NCBI GenBank assembly: GCA_005240015.1
Contig: SBBV01000194.1
Span: forward strand, 1-7,771
Direction of reading: 5' to 3'
Origin: Candidatus Odyssella thessalonicensis
GTDB lineage: Bacteria > Pseudomonadota > Alphaproteobacteria > Bin65
DNA length: 7,771 nt
Notes under the pieces: generated by a model
Seen by the model: only the letters and a program-made list of their open reading frames with translations
Database searches by the model: none
Told to the model about the DNA's origin: nothing
Shown: piece after piece, positions 1-4,263 of the stretch
Numbering within the stretch: the first letter of the stretch is position 1
How the letters are laid out: every line of letters begins with the position of its first letter
Program-made: the position numbers and the translations under genes

Positions 1-647
1 GCTTCGCCGTGTTCCCGCCGTTCCCGACGTTTCTCGGCAATCCGGTGCCGAGCGAGATGATCTACCGCTATCACGCCGCCATCGCCGAGGGCCTCGGCCT
101 GCCGATCATCGGCTTCCAGTTCCCGGTCGCGTGGGGGCCGAACTTCCCGCCCGACACGCTGCGCCGCCTCGTCTCGATTCCGCAGTTCATCGGCTTGAAG
201 GAAGCCTCGTTCGACACGACCAAGACGATCGAGACGATCGAGGCGGCGCGCCGCCTCTCGCGCAAGATCGGCGTGATGACCGGCAGCGACACCTTCATCC
301 TCGAAGCGATGATCATGGGGTGCGACGGCGCCCTCATCGGCTTCGCCGGCACCGCCACCGACCAGATCATCCGCATGCACGAGGCCGTCCTCGCGCGCGA
401 CTTCGCGACGGCGTTCGAGATCTGGGGACGCTTGGGCCCGCTCGCGCGCCATTGCTGGCGCGCGCCGATCCGCGACTATCGCCCGCGCATGAAGGAGGTG
501 CTCGTGATGCAGGGCGTGCTGCGCCACGCCGCCTGCCGCCCGCCGCAGCTCGGCGTCGACGACGCCGAGCGCGCCGAGCTGCGCCAGCTGGCGCTCGCCG
601 CCGGGCTCATCGGCCAGGGCGGCGTGCGCGCGGCCGCCGGCGAGTGA
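1..647 (+). CDS. DHDPS/N-acetylneuraminate lyase-family aldolase, 3' part (5' end outside window)
   Basis: This is the C-terminal two thirds of a class I aldolase of the dihydrodipicolinate synthase family. The reading frame is open to the left edge (first full codon at base 3), so the N-terminus is missing. The GTG at 9-11 is internal, since coding similarity runs straight through it. The Schiff-base lysine lies in GLKEASFD (AAG at 198-200), followed by the family-typical MTGSDTFILEAMIMGCDGALIG segment that closes the barrel. Exactly 28 residues before the lysine, where DapA has its catalytic tyrosine (YNxP motif), this protein has Phe in GFQFP (codon 114-116). That argues against true DapA activity and for another family member (lyase, hydratase or aldolase of unknown substrate). 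A cupin gene follows after 10 bp, so the two are probably co-transcribed. The family call is firm and the substrate is unknown. Confidence 0.88.
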   Translation, partial: FAVFPPFPTFLGNPVPSEMIYRYHAAIAEGLGLPIIGFQFPVAWGPNFPPDTLRRLVSIPQFIGLKEASFDTTKTIETIEAARRLSRKIGVMTGSDTFILEAMIMGCDGALIGFAGTATDQIIRMHEAVLARDFATAFEIWGRLGPLARHCWRAPIRDYRPRMKEVLVMQGVLRHAACRPPQLGVDDAERAELRQLALAAGLIGQGGVRAAAGE

Positions 648-657
648 GGAGGCGCGT

Positions 658-1125
658 ATGACCGCCACGCGCTATGCGGGCCCGCGCACCCCCGCGCAGA
701 GCCCGACCAAGCTCAACCTTGCGACGCTCGAAGCCGCGCGATTCCATCGCGAGGGTCTGCGCGAGAATTTCGAGTATCGCGATCTCGGCCTCGCCGCCGC
801 CACCGGCGGCCGGATCGGCGGCAAGCACACGCGCGCGGTAAAACCGTTCGAGGCCGCCACCGGCTGGCACTGGCACGACATGGACGCGCATTTCATCTAT
901 GTGCTGCGCGGCTGGCTCAAGTTCCGCTTCGCCGGCTCGGGCGAGCCGATCACGGTCGAGACCGGCGCGTGCCTCAACCAGCCCGCCGGCGTGCCGCACA
1001 ACGTGATCGACTATTCCGACGATCTCGAGCTGATCGAGATCAACCTGCCGGCCGACTATGCGACGGTCGACCTCGCGGAAGAGCCGGCGGCGCCGCGCCG
1101 GGGCCCCGGGCGGAAGCGGCGCTAG
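658..1125 (+). CDS. Small single-domain cupin protein (155 aa)
   Basis: This is a single cupin beta-barrel protein, likely a cytoplasmic metal-binding enzyme or sugar/small-acid-binding protein. Cupin motif 1 is at residues 69-85 (GWHWH...YVLRG, metal-ligand histidines 71 and 73). Cupin motif 2 is at 103-115 (G, PAG, H114, N115). In motif 1 the usual glutamate ligand position (HxHxxxxE) is His78, so the metal site would be all-histidine with His114 rather than the common 3-His/1-Glu set. The ATG has a good ribosome site (GAGGAG at 647-652). The preceding aldolase gene stops 10 bp upstream, so translation and regulation are probably coupled. The C-terminus ends in a short Pro/Arg/Gly-rich basic tail (about residues 142-155). 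The cupin fold is secure, but nothing in the sequence fixes the reaction. Confidence 0.85.
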   Translation: MTATRYAGPRTPAQSPTKLNLATLEAARFHREGLRENFEYRDLGLAAATGGRIGGKHTRAVKPFEAATGWHWHDMDAHFIYVLRGWLKFRFAGSGEPITVETGACLNQPAGVPHNVIDYSDDLELIEINLPADYATVDLAEEPAAPRRGPGRKRR

Positions 1126-1128
1126 CTG

Positions 1129-1215
1129 CACGGACGGACACCGACGAACACGGAGAGGGAAACTCCAAGATTTGCCGTGTAGGTCCGTGGTAGTCCGTGT
1201 CCGTCCGTGATTGTC
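1129..1215. repeat. Dispersed inverted-repeat element, copy 1 (10-bp periodic GTCCGTG units)
   Basis: The element begins 3 bp after the cupin stop codon. The left arm (1129-1154) and right arm (1184-1209) are inverted repeats matching at 23 of 26 positions around a 29-base loop. The left arm carries ACGGAC-like units at 1130, 1140 and 1150. The right arm carries GTCCGTG at 1183, 1193 and 1203, so the unit spacing is 10 bp, about one helical turn. A 23-base stretch (1193-1215) is present exactly, on the opposite strand, at 7534-7556, so this is a member of a dispersed family. It has no coding potential of its own. It could act as a folded mRNA 3' end, a protein-binding array or a miniature mobile repeat. 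Confidence 0.8.
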
Positions 1216-1223
1216 GGCGATGC

Positions 1224-1239
1224 TGTGAACCAGATCACA
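1224..1239. promoter_or_regulatory. CRP-like operator TGTGA-N6-TCACA
   Basis: The sequence TGTGAACCAGATCACA is a perfect match to the half-sites of the classical CRP consensus, and the symmetry extends one base pair on each side as GC...GC (arms 1222-1228 and 1235-1241). Its centre is 1231.5. A class II arrangement (centre at -41.5) puts +1 at 1273 and the -10 hexamer at 1261-1266, which reads TAAAAG (4 of 6 to TATAAT). The downstream gene starts at 1415, implying a leader of about 142 bases. The match is seen directly. That a cAMP-CRP-type regulator binds here is inferred. Confidence 0.55.
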
Positions 1240-1360
1240 GCGCTTGCGGCCAGGTTGCGGTAAAAGCCGCAAATTCTCGCGAATGTTGCCCGGGGCCGGC
1301 CCAGAACCGGGCCCAAAAGGGCCAAAGCCGGATGTCAGGGATACCCGAGCCGCCGAACTC

Positions 1361-1384
1361 CGGCGCAAGCCACCGCCTGCGCCG
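1361..1384 (+). other. Hairpin in the leader of the 1415 gene
   Basis: A 7-bp perfect stem (CGGCGCA at 1361-1367 with TGCGCCG at 1378-1384) and a 10-base loop end about 30 bases before the start codon. The GAGGA ribosome site (1401-1405) lies just downstream and is not sequestered. No riboswitch family is recognised. In such GC-rich sequence a chance hairpin is quite possible. Confidence 0.25.
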
Positions 1385-1414
1385 CGCCTGCCATCATCCT
1401 GAGGAACCGCAACC

Positions 1415-1882
1415 ATGACCCCGCTTCGCCGCGCCGCCGCTGCCTGCGTGCTGGCCCTCGGTTTTGCCGCCCCCGCGCTCGCCTGCATGCCGCCGCCCTA
1501 TGTCGAGGATTTCAGGAAGCACCCGGTCCAGGTCTACACCGGCGAGAAGAAGCCGGTGGATTTCGCGAGCCACCCCGTCGCCGCGGCGCTGAGCGACGCC
1601 GACAAGGATCGCGTGCGCAAGGCGGTCGAGGCCGGGCCCAACTTCGCCGGCGCCTACCGCCTCGTCTACGCCCCGTGCGGCGAGAAGTGCAACGCGCTGC
1701 TCGTCGTGAGCCTTGCCACCGGGAAGATCATCCGCGTGCCGGTCGAGGACAACGCCTACGCCAATTTCCGCGCCAACAGCAATTTCCTCGTCATCCGGTT
1801 GCGTTCGGGCACGACGAGCTTCTACCTGTTCGATGGCCGCAATTTCGTCCCGGCCAAGGGCAGCAGCCAGTCGGAGTCGTAG
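1415..1882 (+). CDS. Small secreted protein of unknown function (155 aa)
   Basis: The protein has a clear Sec signal peptide: a basic start (MTPLRR), a hydrophobic core to about residue 19 and an ALA|C cleavage site after residue 23. The Cys at +1 is not preceded by a proper lipobox (ALAC rather than LxGC), so signal peptidase I processing and periplasmic release are more likely than a lipoprotein. The mature part has a segment GPNFAGAYRLV (74-84), then C88 and C92 in PCGEKC, then a short hydrophobic strand and TGKIIRVP. This pattern resembles a widespread uncharacterised proteobacterial family with an NFAGhY...CG..C...TGk layout. C88/C92 could form a disulfide or bind metal. The ATG is preceded by GAGGA at a spacing of 9. 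A CRP-like site lies about 180 bp upstream. No function is assigned. Confidence 0.75.
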   Translation: MTPLRRAAAACVLALGFAAPALACMPPPYVEDFRKHPVQVYTGEKKPVDFASHPVAAALSDADKDRVRKAVEAGPNFAGAYRLVYAPCGEKCNALLVVSLATGKIIRVPVEDNAYANFRANSNFLVIRLRSGTTSFYLFDGRNFVPAKGSSQSES

Positions 1883-1918
1883 TCGTTAAAGCGAGGGCGG
1901 CGAGCCCCCTGCGCTGCC

Positions 1919-1977
1919 TCCATCCTTCGAGACGGTGCGAACGCAAGGGCGCGTTCGCACCGCCCCTCAGGATGAGG
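1919..1977 (+). repeat. CCTCATCCTGAGG-type hairpin repeat, copy A
   Basis: This 59-base element has the termini CCATCCTTCGAG and CTCAGGATGAGG, with a strong central hairpin: a 12-bp perfect stem (1933-1944 with 1951-1962) and a 6-base loop. The outer CATCCT (1921-1926) also pairs with AGGATG (1969-1974). Short palindromic repeats with these ends are common intergenic elements in Bradyrhizobium-like alphaproteobacteria (recalled knowledge). This copy lies 36 bp past the stop of the secreted-protein gene, where it may stabilise or terminate the transcript. Confidence 0.75.
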
Positions 1978-2001
1978 CTGTTTCTTGCATACGAATTATA
2001 G

Positions 2002-2060
2002 CCTCATCCTGAGGTGCGCGGCGCGCGCGCCTTCGCGTGCGCCGAGCCTCGAAGGATGAG
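2002..2060 (-). repeat. CCTCATCCTGAGG-type hairpin repeat, copy B (inverted)
   Basis: This is a second copy of the same 59-base element in the opposite orientation. It is separated from copy A by a 24-base AT-rich spacer (1978-2001). The ends are conserved (CCTCATCCTGAGG and CCTCGAAGGATGAG), while the central hairpin has diverged in sequence but keeps G/C-rich self-complementarity. It begins 25 bp past the stop of the minus-strand ASRT gene. The two copies therefore sit back to back between two convergent genes and could serve each transcript as a 3' end structure. Confidence 0.75.
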
Positions 2061-2085
2061 ATGCCGGTACGAGCCTTGCCGCGCG

Positions 2086-2463
2086 TCACGCCGCCGGAAA
2101 CGCGATCGTGCTCATCAGCGCGAGCGCGGGCTGGCGCGAGTCGAGGCGGGTGTGCTGCACGACGATCGGCACGTCCGCCTCGATGAGGCTTGCGAAATCG
2201 GTGTCGCGTGGAATCGAGGCCGGGTCGGAGAGATCGTTGAATTTGATGTGGCGCGTCCGCCGCGCCTTCACCGCGAGGCGGAACGGCCCGGCCGGATCGC
2301 GATCGGCGAAGAACACGGTGATGCGCACATCGGCGTCGCGCGCGCCGGCATTCAAGATGCACACGGTCTCGTGGCTGATGAGCGCCGGCGTGGTGCCGGT
2401 GCTGCCGCTCGGAATGTAGCCCTCGGCGATCGCCCACGCCGTGGCGCCGATCGGATCTGCCAT
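2086..2463 (-). CDS. Orphan Anabaena sensory rhodopsin transducer (ASRT)-family protein (125 aa)
   Basis: This is a small soluble all-beta protein of the ASRT family (PF07100). Recognisable family segments are WAIAEGYIPS (10-19), SHETVCILN (30-38), VFFADRDPAGPF (50-61), TRHIKFNDL (70-78), IPRDTDFAS (84-92) and PIVVQHTRLDSRQ (99-111), covering the whole protein at the family's usual length. In Anabaena the homologue couples to sensory rhodopsin. Most family members occur without a rhodopsin and have been proposed, from comparative genomics, to be small-molecule or carbohydrate-binding domains. The start is ATG 2461-2463 (minus strand) with AGGGAGAG just upstream. The same frame stays open further upstream, but that part is out-of-frame sequence over the SDR gene. 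The SDR stop codon is 11 bp away, so the two genes form one transcription unit. No rhodopsin gene is present in the window. Confidence 0.88.
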   Translation of the reverse strand: MADPIGATAWAIAEGYIPSGSTGTTPALISHETVCILNAGARDADVRITVFFADRDPAGPFRLAVKARRTRHIKFNDLSDPASIPRDTDFASLIEADVPIVVQHTRLDSRQPALALMSTIAFPAA

Positions 2464-2474
2464 TTTGCTCTCCC

Positions 2475-3284
2475 TCAGCCTTCGCCTTCGAACCCAGGAT
2501 AGAGCGTCATGCCGCCGTCGACGAACAGCGTCGTGCCGGTGACATAGTCGCTGTCGTCGGAGGCGAGCCACACGGCGGCGCGCGCCACGTCCTCGGGCTC
2601 GCCGATGCGTCCGTAGGGCACGAGCTCGAGCAGCGCCTCGAGCGCCGCCGGCGTCGCCCACGCGGCGCGGTTGATGTCGGTGCGGATGGCGCCGGGCGCG
2701 ATCGAATTCACGCGAATCTTCTCCGCCGCGACCTCCTGCGCGAGGCTCTTCATCATCAGCATCACGCCGCCCTTGGAGGCCGCGTAGTTCACGCGATAGG
2801 CCCAGGGGATCACCTCGTGCACCGAGCTGATGCAGATGATCTTGCCGAGCGCGCGCAAGGGCGGCGGCGCTTGTTTGCGCGCGCGAAACGCGCGAATCGC
2901 GGCGCGCGCACACAGGAACTGGCCGGTCAGATTCACGTCGAGCACCGCGCGCCAGTCGGCGAGCGTCATCTCGGCGATCGGCGCGTCGCGCTGGATGCCG
3001 GCATTGGCGACGAGGATGTCGAGCGTGCCGAAACGCTCGAGGAACGCGGCGAACATCGCCTCCACTTGGCGCTCGTCGGTGACGTCGGCATGGAACGCCG
3101 CCGCCTCGCCGTGCTTCACGATCTCGGTCACGACCCGCTCGGCCGCCTTGCGGTCGCTTCGGTAGTTGACGCCGACGGCGGCACCCGCGGCGCCAAAGGC
3201 GAGCGCGATCGCGCGCCCGATGCCGCTGCTGGCGCCAGTCACCAGCGCCGTCTGGCCGCGCAAGATGCGATTGACTTGGGGCAT
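2475..3284 (-). CDS. gdh: SDR-family glucose 1-dehydrogenase-like oxidoreductase (269 aa)
   Basis: This is a classical short-chain dehydrogenase with a Rossmann fold. It shows the cofactor loop TGASSGIG (16-23), DV at 67-68, NAG (94-96), the structural Asn118, and the catalytic Ser154, Tyr167 and Lys171 (S-x12-Y-x3-K). The stretch SSVHEVIPW (153-161) and the C-terminal DGGMTLYPGFEG match the Bacillus-type glucose 1-dehydrogenase signature, so oxidation of glucose (or a related aldose) to the lactone with NAD(P)+ is the best guess. NYR at 40-42 resembles the dual-cofactor Bacillus enzymes. A proline-rich insert at 137-146 (KQAPPPLRAL) before the catalytic strand is unusual. The start is ATG 3282-3284, which gives the family N-terminus but has no strong ribosome site. 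The gene is followed after 11 bp by the ASRT gene in the same operon. The SDR call is certain, while the substrate is inferred from motifs. Confidence 0.85.
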   Translation of the reverse strand: MPQVNRILRGQTALVTGASSGIGRAIALAFGAAGAAVGVNYRSDRKAAERVVTEIVKHGEAAAFHADVTDERQVEAMFAAFLERFGTLDILVANAGIQRDAPIAEMTLADWRAVLDVNLTGQFLCARAAIRAFRARKQAPPPLRALGKIICISSVHEVIPWAYRVNYAASKGGVMLMMKSLAQEVAAEKIRVNSIAPGAIRTDINRAAWATPAALEALLELVPYGRIGEPEDVARAAVWLASDDSDYVTGTTLFVDGGMTLYPGFEGEG

Positions 3285-3313
3285 TCGACCGCGCGCGCGT
3301 AGTTCGCCGGAAA

Positions 3314-3331
3314 CAGCGCCACATGGCGCTG
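3314..3331. promoter_or_regulatory. Dyad (8-bp arms) upstream of the gdh-ASRT operon
   Basis: The inverted repeat CAGCGCCA-CA-TGGCGCTG has perfect 8-bp arms and a 2-base centre. It lies 30-47 bases upstream of the SDR start codon on the minus strand, which is where a repressor operator overlapping a promoter would be expected. No regulator family is recognised, and the base composition makes a chance dyad possible. Confidence 0.3.
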
Positions 3332-3365
3332 CGACAAGAACGATTCGGCTTCGCGCTGGTGCCCC

Positions 3366-3383
3366 CGCGCGCCGCGGCGCGCG
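3366..3383 (-). terminator. 18-bp GC palindrome just past the small-gene stop
   Basis: This is a perfect 18-bp palindrome made only of G and C, starting 8 bases beyond the stop codon of the minus-strand 81-residue gene. As RNA it could fold into a strong GC stem that ends that transcript before the gdh-ASRT operon. There is no downstream U-run, so intrinsic termination would be weak. It could equally be a chance product of the CG-rich sequence. Confidence 0.3.
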
Positions 3384-3390
3384 TGCTGTT

Positions 3391-3636
3391 TCAGTGCTTC
3401 GGGCGCGAATCGGCCAGCGGCTTCAGCGCGTGAACGCGGCGAATGAGCGCCGCGACCTGACGGCCGAAATCGTTGCCGAGCTTGTCGGCGTCCGCGGCCG
3501 CATGATCCAGCAACTCGCGGATCTGCCGTTTCGTGCGCGCGTCGCGCGCCGCGAGATTGCGCAGCAGGTGCACGACGATGAGAAACGCAGCCGCGCCGTA
3601 GACCTCCGGCTCGGCCTCGATCTGATGAATGGCCAA
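3391..3636 (-). CDS. Small protein of unknown function (81 aa, TTG start), behind an FNR/FixK box
   Basis: I do not recognise a family. The predicted protein is small, probably cytoplasmic and mostly helical. A short hydrophobic stretch (AAAFLIVVHLLRNLAA, about residues 15-30) is followed by a charged helix rich in Arg, Asp and Ala and a basic C-terminus. Codons are strongly G/C-ending, as in its neighbours, which supports real coding. The start is inferred as TTG (3634-3636, read on the minus strand). An in-frame stop lies shortly upstream and no ATG is available. A purine-rich ribosome site (GGGAAGAGG, complement of 3645-3653) is at an ideal spacing of 8. A perfect FNR/FixK box is centred 68 bp upstream of the start, so low-oxygen induction is the main clue to its role. 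Confidence 0.6.
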   Translation of the reverse strand: MAIHQIEAEPEVYGAAAFLIVVHLLRNLAARDARTKRQIRELLDHAAADADKLGNDFGRQVAALIRRVHALKPLADSRPKH

Positions 3637-3670
3637 ATGAAGTGCCTCTTCCCGCTCTAATTTGCGTTAG

Positions 3671-3676
3671 AATTTA
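3671..3676 (-). promoter_or_regulatory. Putative -10 element for the small minus-strand gene
   Basis: Read on the minus strand this is TAAATT (4 of 6 to TATAAT), inside an AT-rich island. If the FNR/FixK box is centred at -41.5, +1 falls at 3663 and the -10 hexamer is expected at 3670-3675, one base from this hexamer. This gives a leader of about 27 bases before the TTG start. Confidence 0.4.
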
Positions 3677-3694
3677 CTAAGCAAGTTCACAGGT

Positions 3695-3714
3695 TCATTG
3701 ATATATATCAATGA
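3695..3714. promoter_or_regulatory. Perfect 20-bp palindrome containing an FNR/FixK box
   Basis: TCATTGATATATATCAATGA is perfectly self-complementary over 20 bp. Its core TTGAT-ATAT-ATCAA (3698-3711) matches the FNR/FixK anaerobox (TTGAT-N4-ATCAA) at every defined position. It sits in an AT-rich island between the divergent small gene (minus) and MAPEG gene (plus). Its spacing fits a class II activated promoter for the minus-strand gene. For the plus strand, the predicted -10 position has no A/T-rich hexamer. Confidence 0.7.
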
Positions 3715-3845
3715 GAGGGTGCGACATGAGGCGCGGGCATCCGTGCCCGGCACGTCTCCACACGCATCGGTTGGGCGAGAGCCTGCGGGAACGCGTATGG
3801 TGCGACTCGCCGCTCGGTGCGGCGCAGAATCCTGGGGAGGGAACC

Positions 3846-4235
3846 ATGACACCCGTTCTATCGCTGCTGGTCTGGTCGGTCGTGCTGATGTTCGCGCAGA
3901 TGCTGATCGCGGTGTCCGGCGCCACGCTTCAGGTCGGCCTCGTGAAACTCGCCGGCAATCGCGAGGACCTGCCGGCGATCACCGGCTGGGCCGGCCGTGC
4001 GCAGCGCGCGCATCGCAACATGATCGAGAATCTCGTCCTGTTCGCGGCACTCGTGCTGGTGGCGCATGTCACCGGCAAGGCCAACGCGACGGTTCTGCTC
4101 GGCGCGCAGCTGTTCTTCTGGGGCCGGCTCGCCTATGCGCTCGTCTACCTCGCCGGCATCCCGTGGTTGCGCACCGGCGTGTGGCTGGTCGCGGTGGTGG
4201 GGATGATCCTGATCTTCATTCAGATCATCCGTTAG
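3846..4235 (+). CDS. MAPEG-family integral membrane protein (129 aa)
   Basis: This is a four-helix inner-membrane protein of the MAPEG family (PF01124; eicosanoid and glutathione metabolism relatives, bacterial roles mostly unknown). Predicted membrane helices are at about 4-24, 60-77, 81-103 and 108-127. The family signature RAQRAHRNMIEN (51-62) joins helices 1 and 2, and R94/Y97/Y101 in helix 3 match the usual glutathione-site region. The frame is open from 3711, but the ATG at 3846 is chosen because GGGGAGGG (3835-3842) lies just upstream and the N-terminus then begins with the first helix, as in homologues. It is divergent from the FNR/FixK-box gene and convergent with the fructokinase gene, with 13 bp between stops. 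Substrate is not predictable. Confidence 0.85.
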   Translation: MTPVLSLLVWSVVLMFAQMLIAVSGATLQVGLVKLAGNREDLPAITGWAGRAQRAHRNMIENLVLFAALVLVAHVTGKANATVLLGAQLFFWGRLAYALVYLAGIPWLRTGVWLVAVVGMILIFIQIIR

Positions 4236-4236
4236 A

Positions 4237-4263
4237 GGCGAACCGCCCCTACGCGGTTTCGCC
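4237..4263. terminator. Hairpin between convergent genes (possible bidirectional terminator)
   Basis: GGCGAACCGC (4237-4246) pairs with GCGGTTTCGCC (4253-4263) with one bulged base and a 6-base loop. It lies between the MAPEG stop and the fructokinase stop and overlaps the last fructokinase codons. There is no U-run on either strand, so efficiency as an intrinsic terminator is doubtful. Confidence 0.4.

Noticed and set aside
1129..1215. CRISPR-like or tandem-repeat array
   Set aside because: Units are 10 bp with no spacers of CRISPR length and the halves are inverted. No cas genes are present.
1298..1323. Two overlapping GC hairpins (1298-1313 and 1310-1323) that could be an attenuator or riboswitch
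   Set aside because: Stems are only 5 bp of pure G/C in GC-rich sequence. There is no leader peptide, U-run or known riboswitch core.
607..1488. 293-residue minus-strand frame over the cupin gene
   Set aside because: It lies antisense to a clear cupin gene and the repeat element. Its composition is that of a GC-rich shadow frame.
2464..3324. Long minus-strand frame that would fuse upstream sequence to the ASRT protein (412 residues in all)
   Set aside because: The upstream part is an Arg-rich shadow of the SDR gene in another frame. The ASRT ATG has its own ribosome site, and the family length fits the 125-residue form.
3734..3824. Structured leader of the MAPEG gene (small hairpins at 3734-3749 and 3808-3824)
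   Set aside because: The stems are only 6 bp and no conserved RNA motif is recognised, so this was not called as a regulatory RNA.
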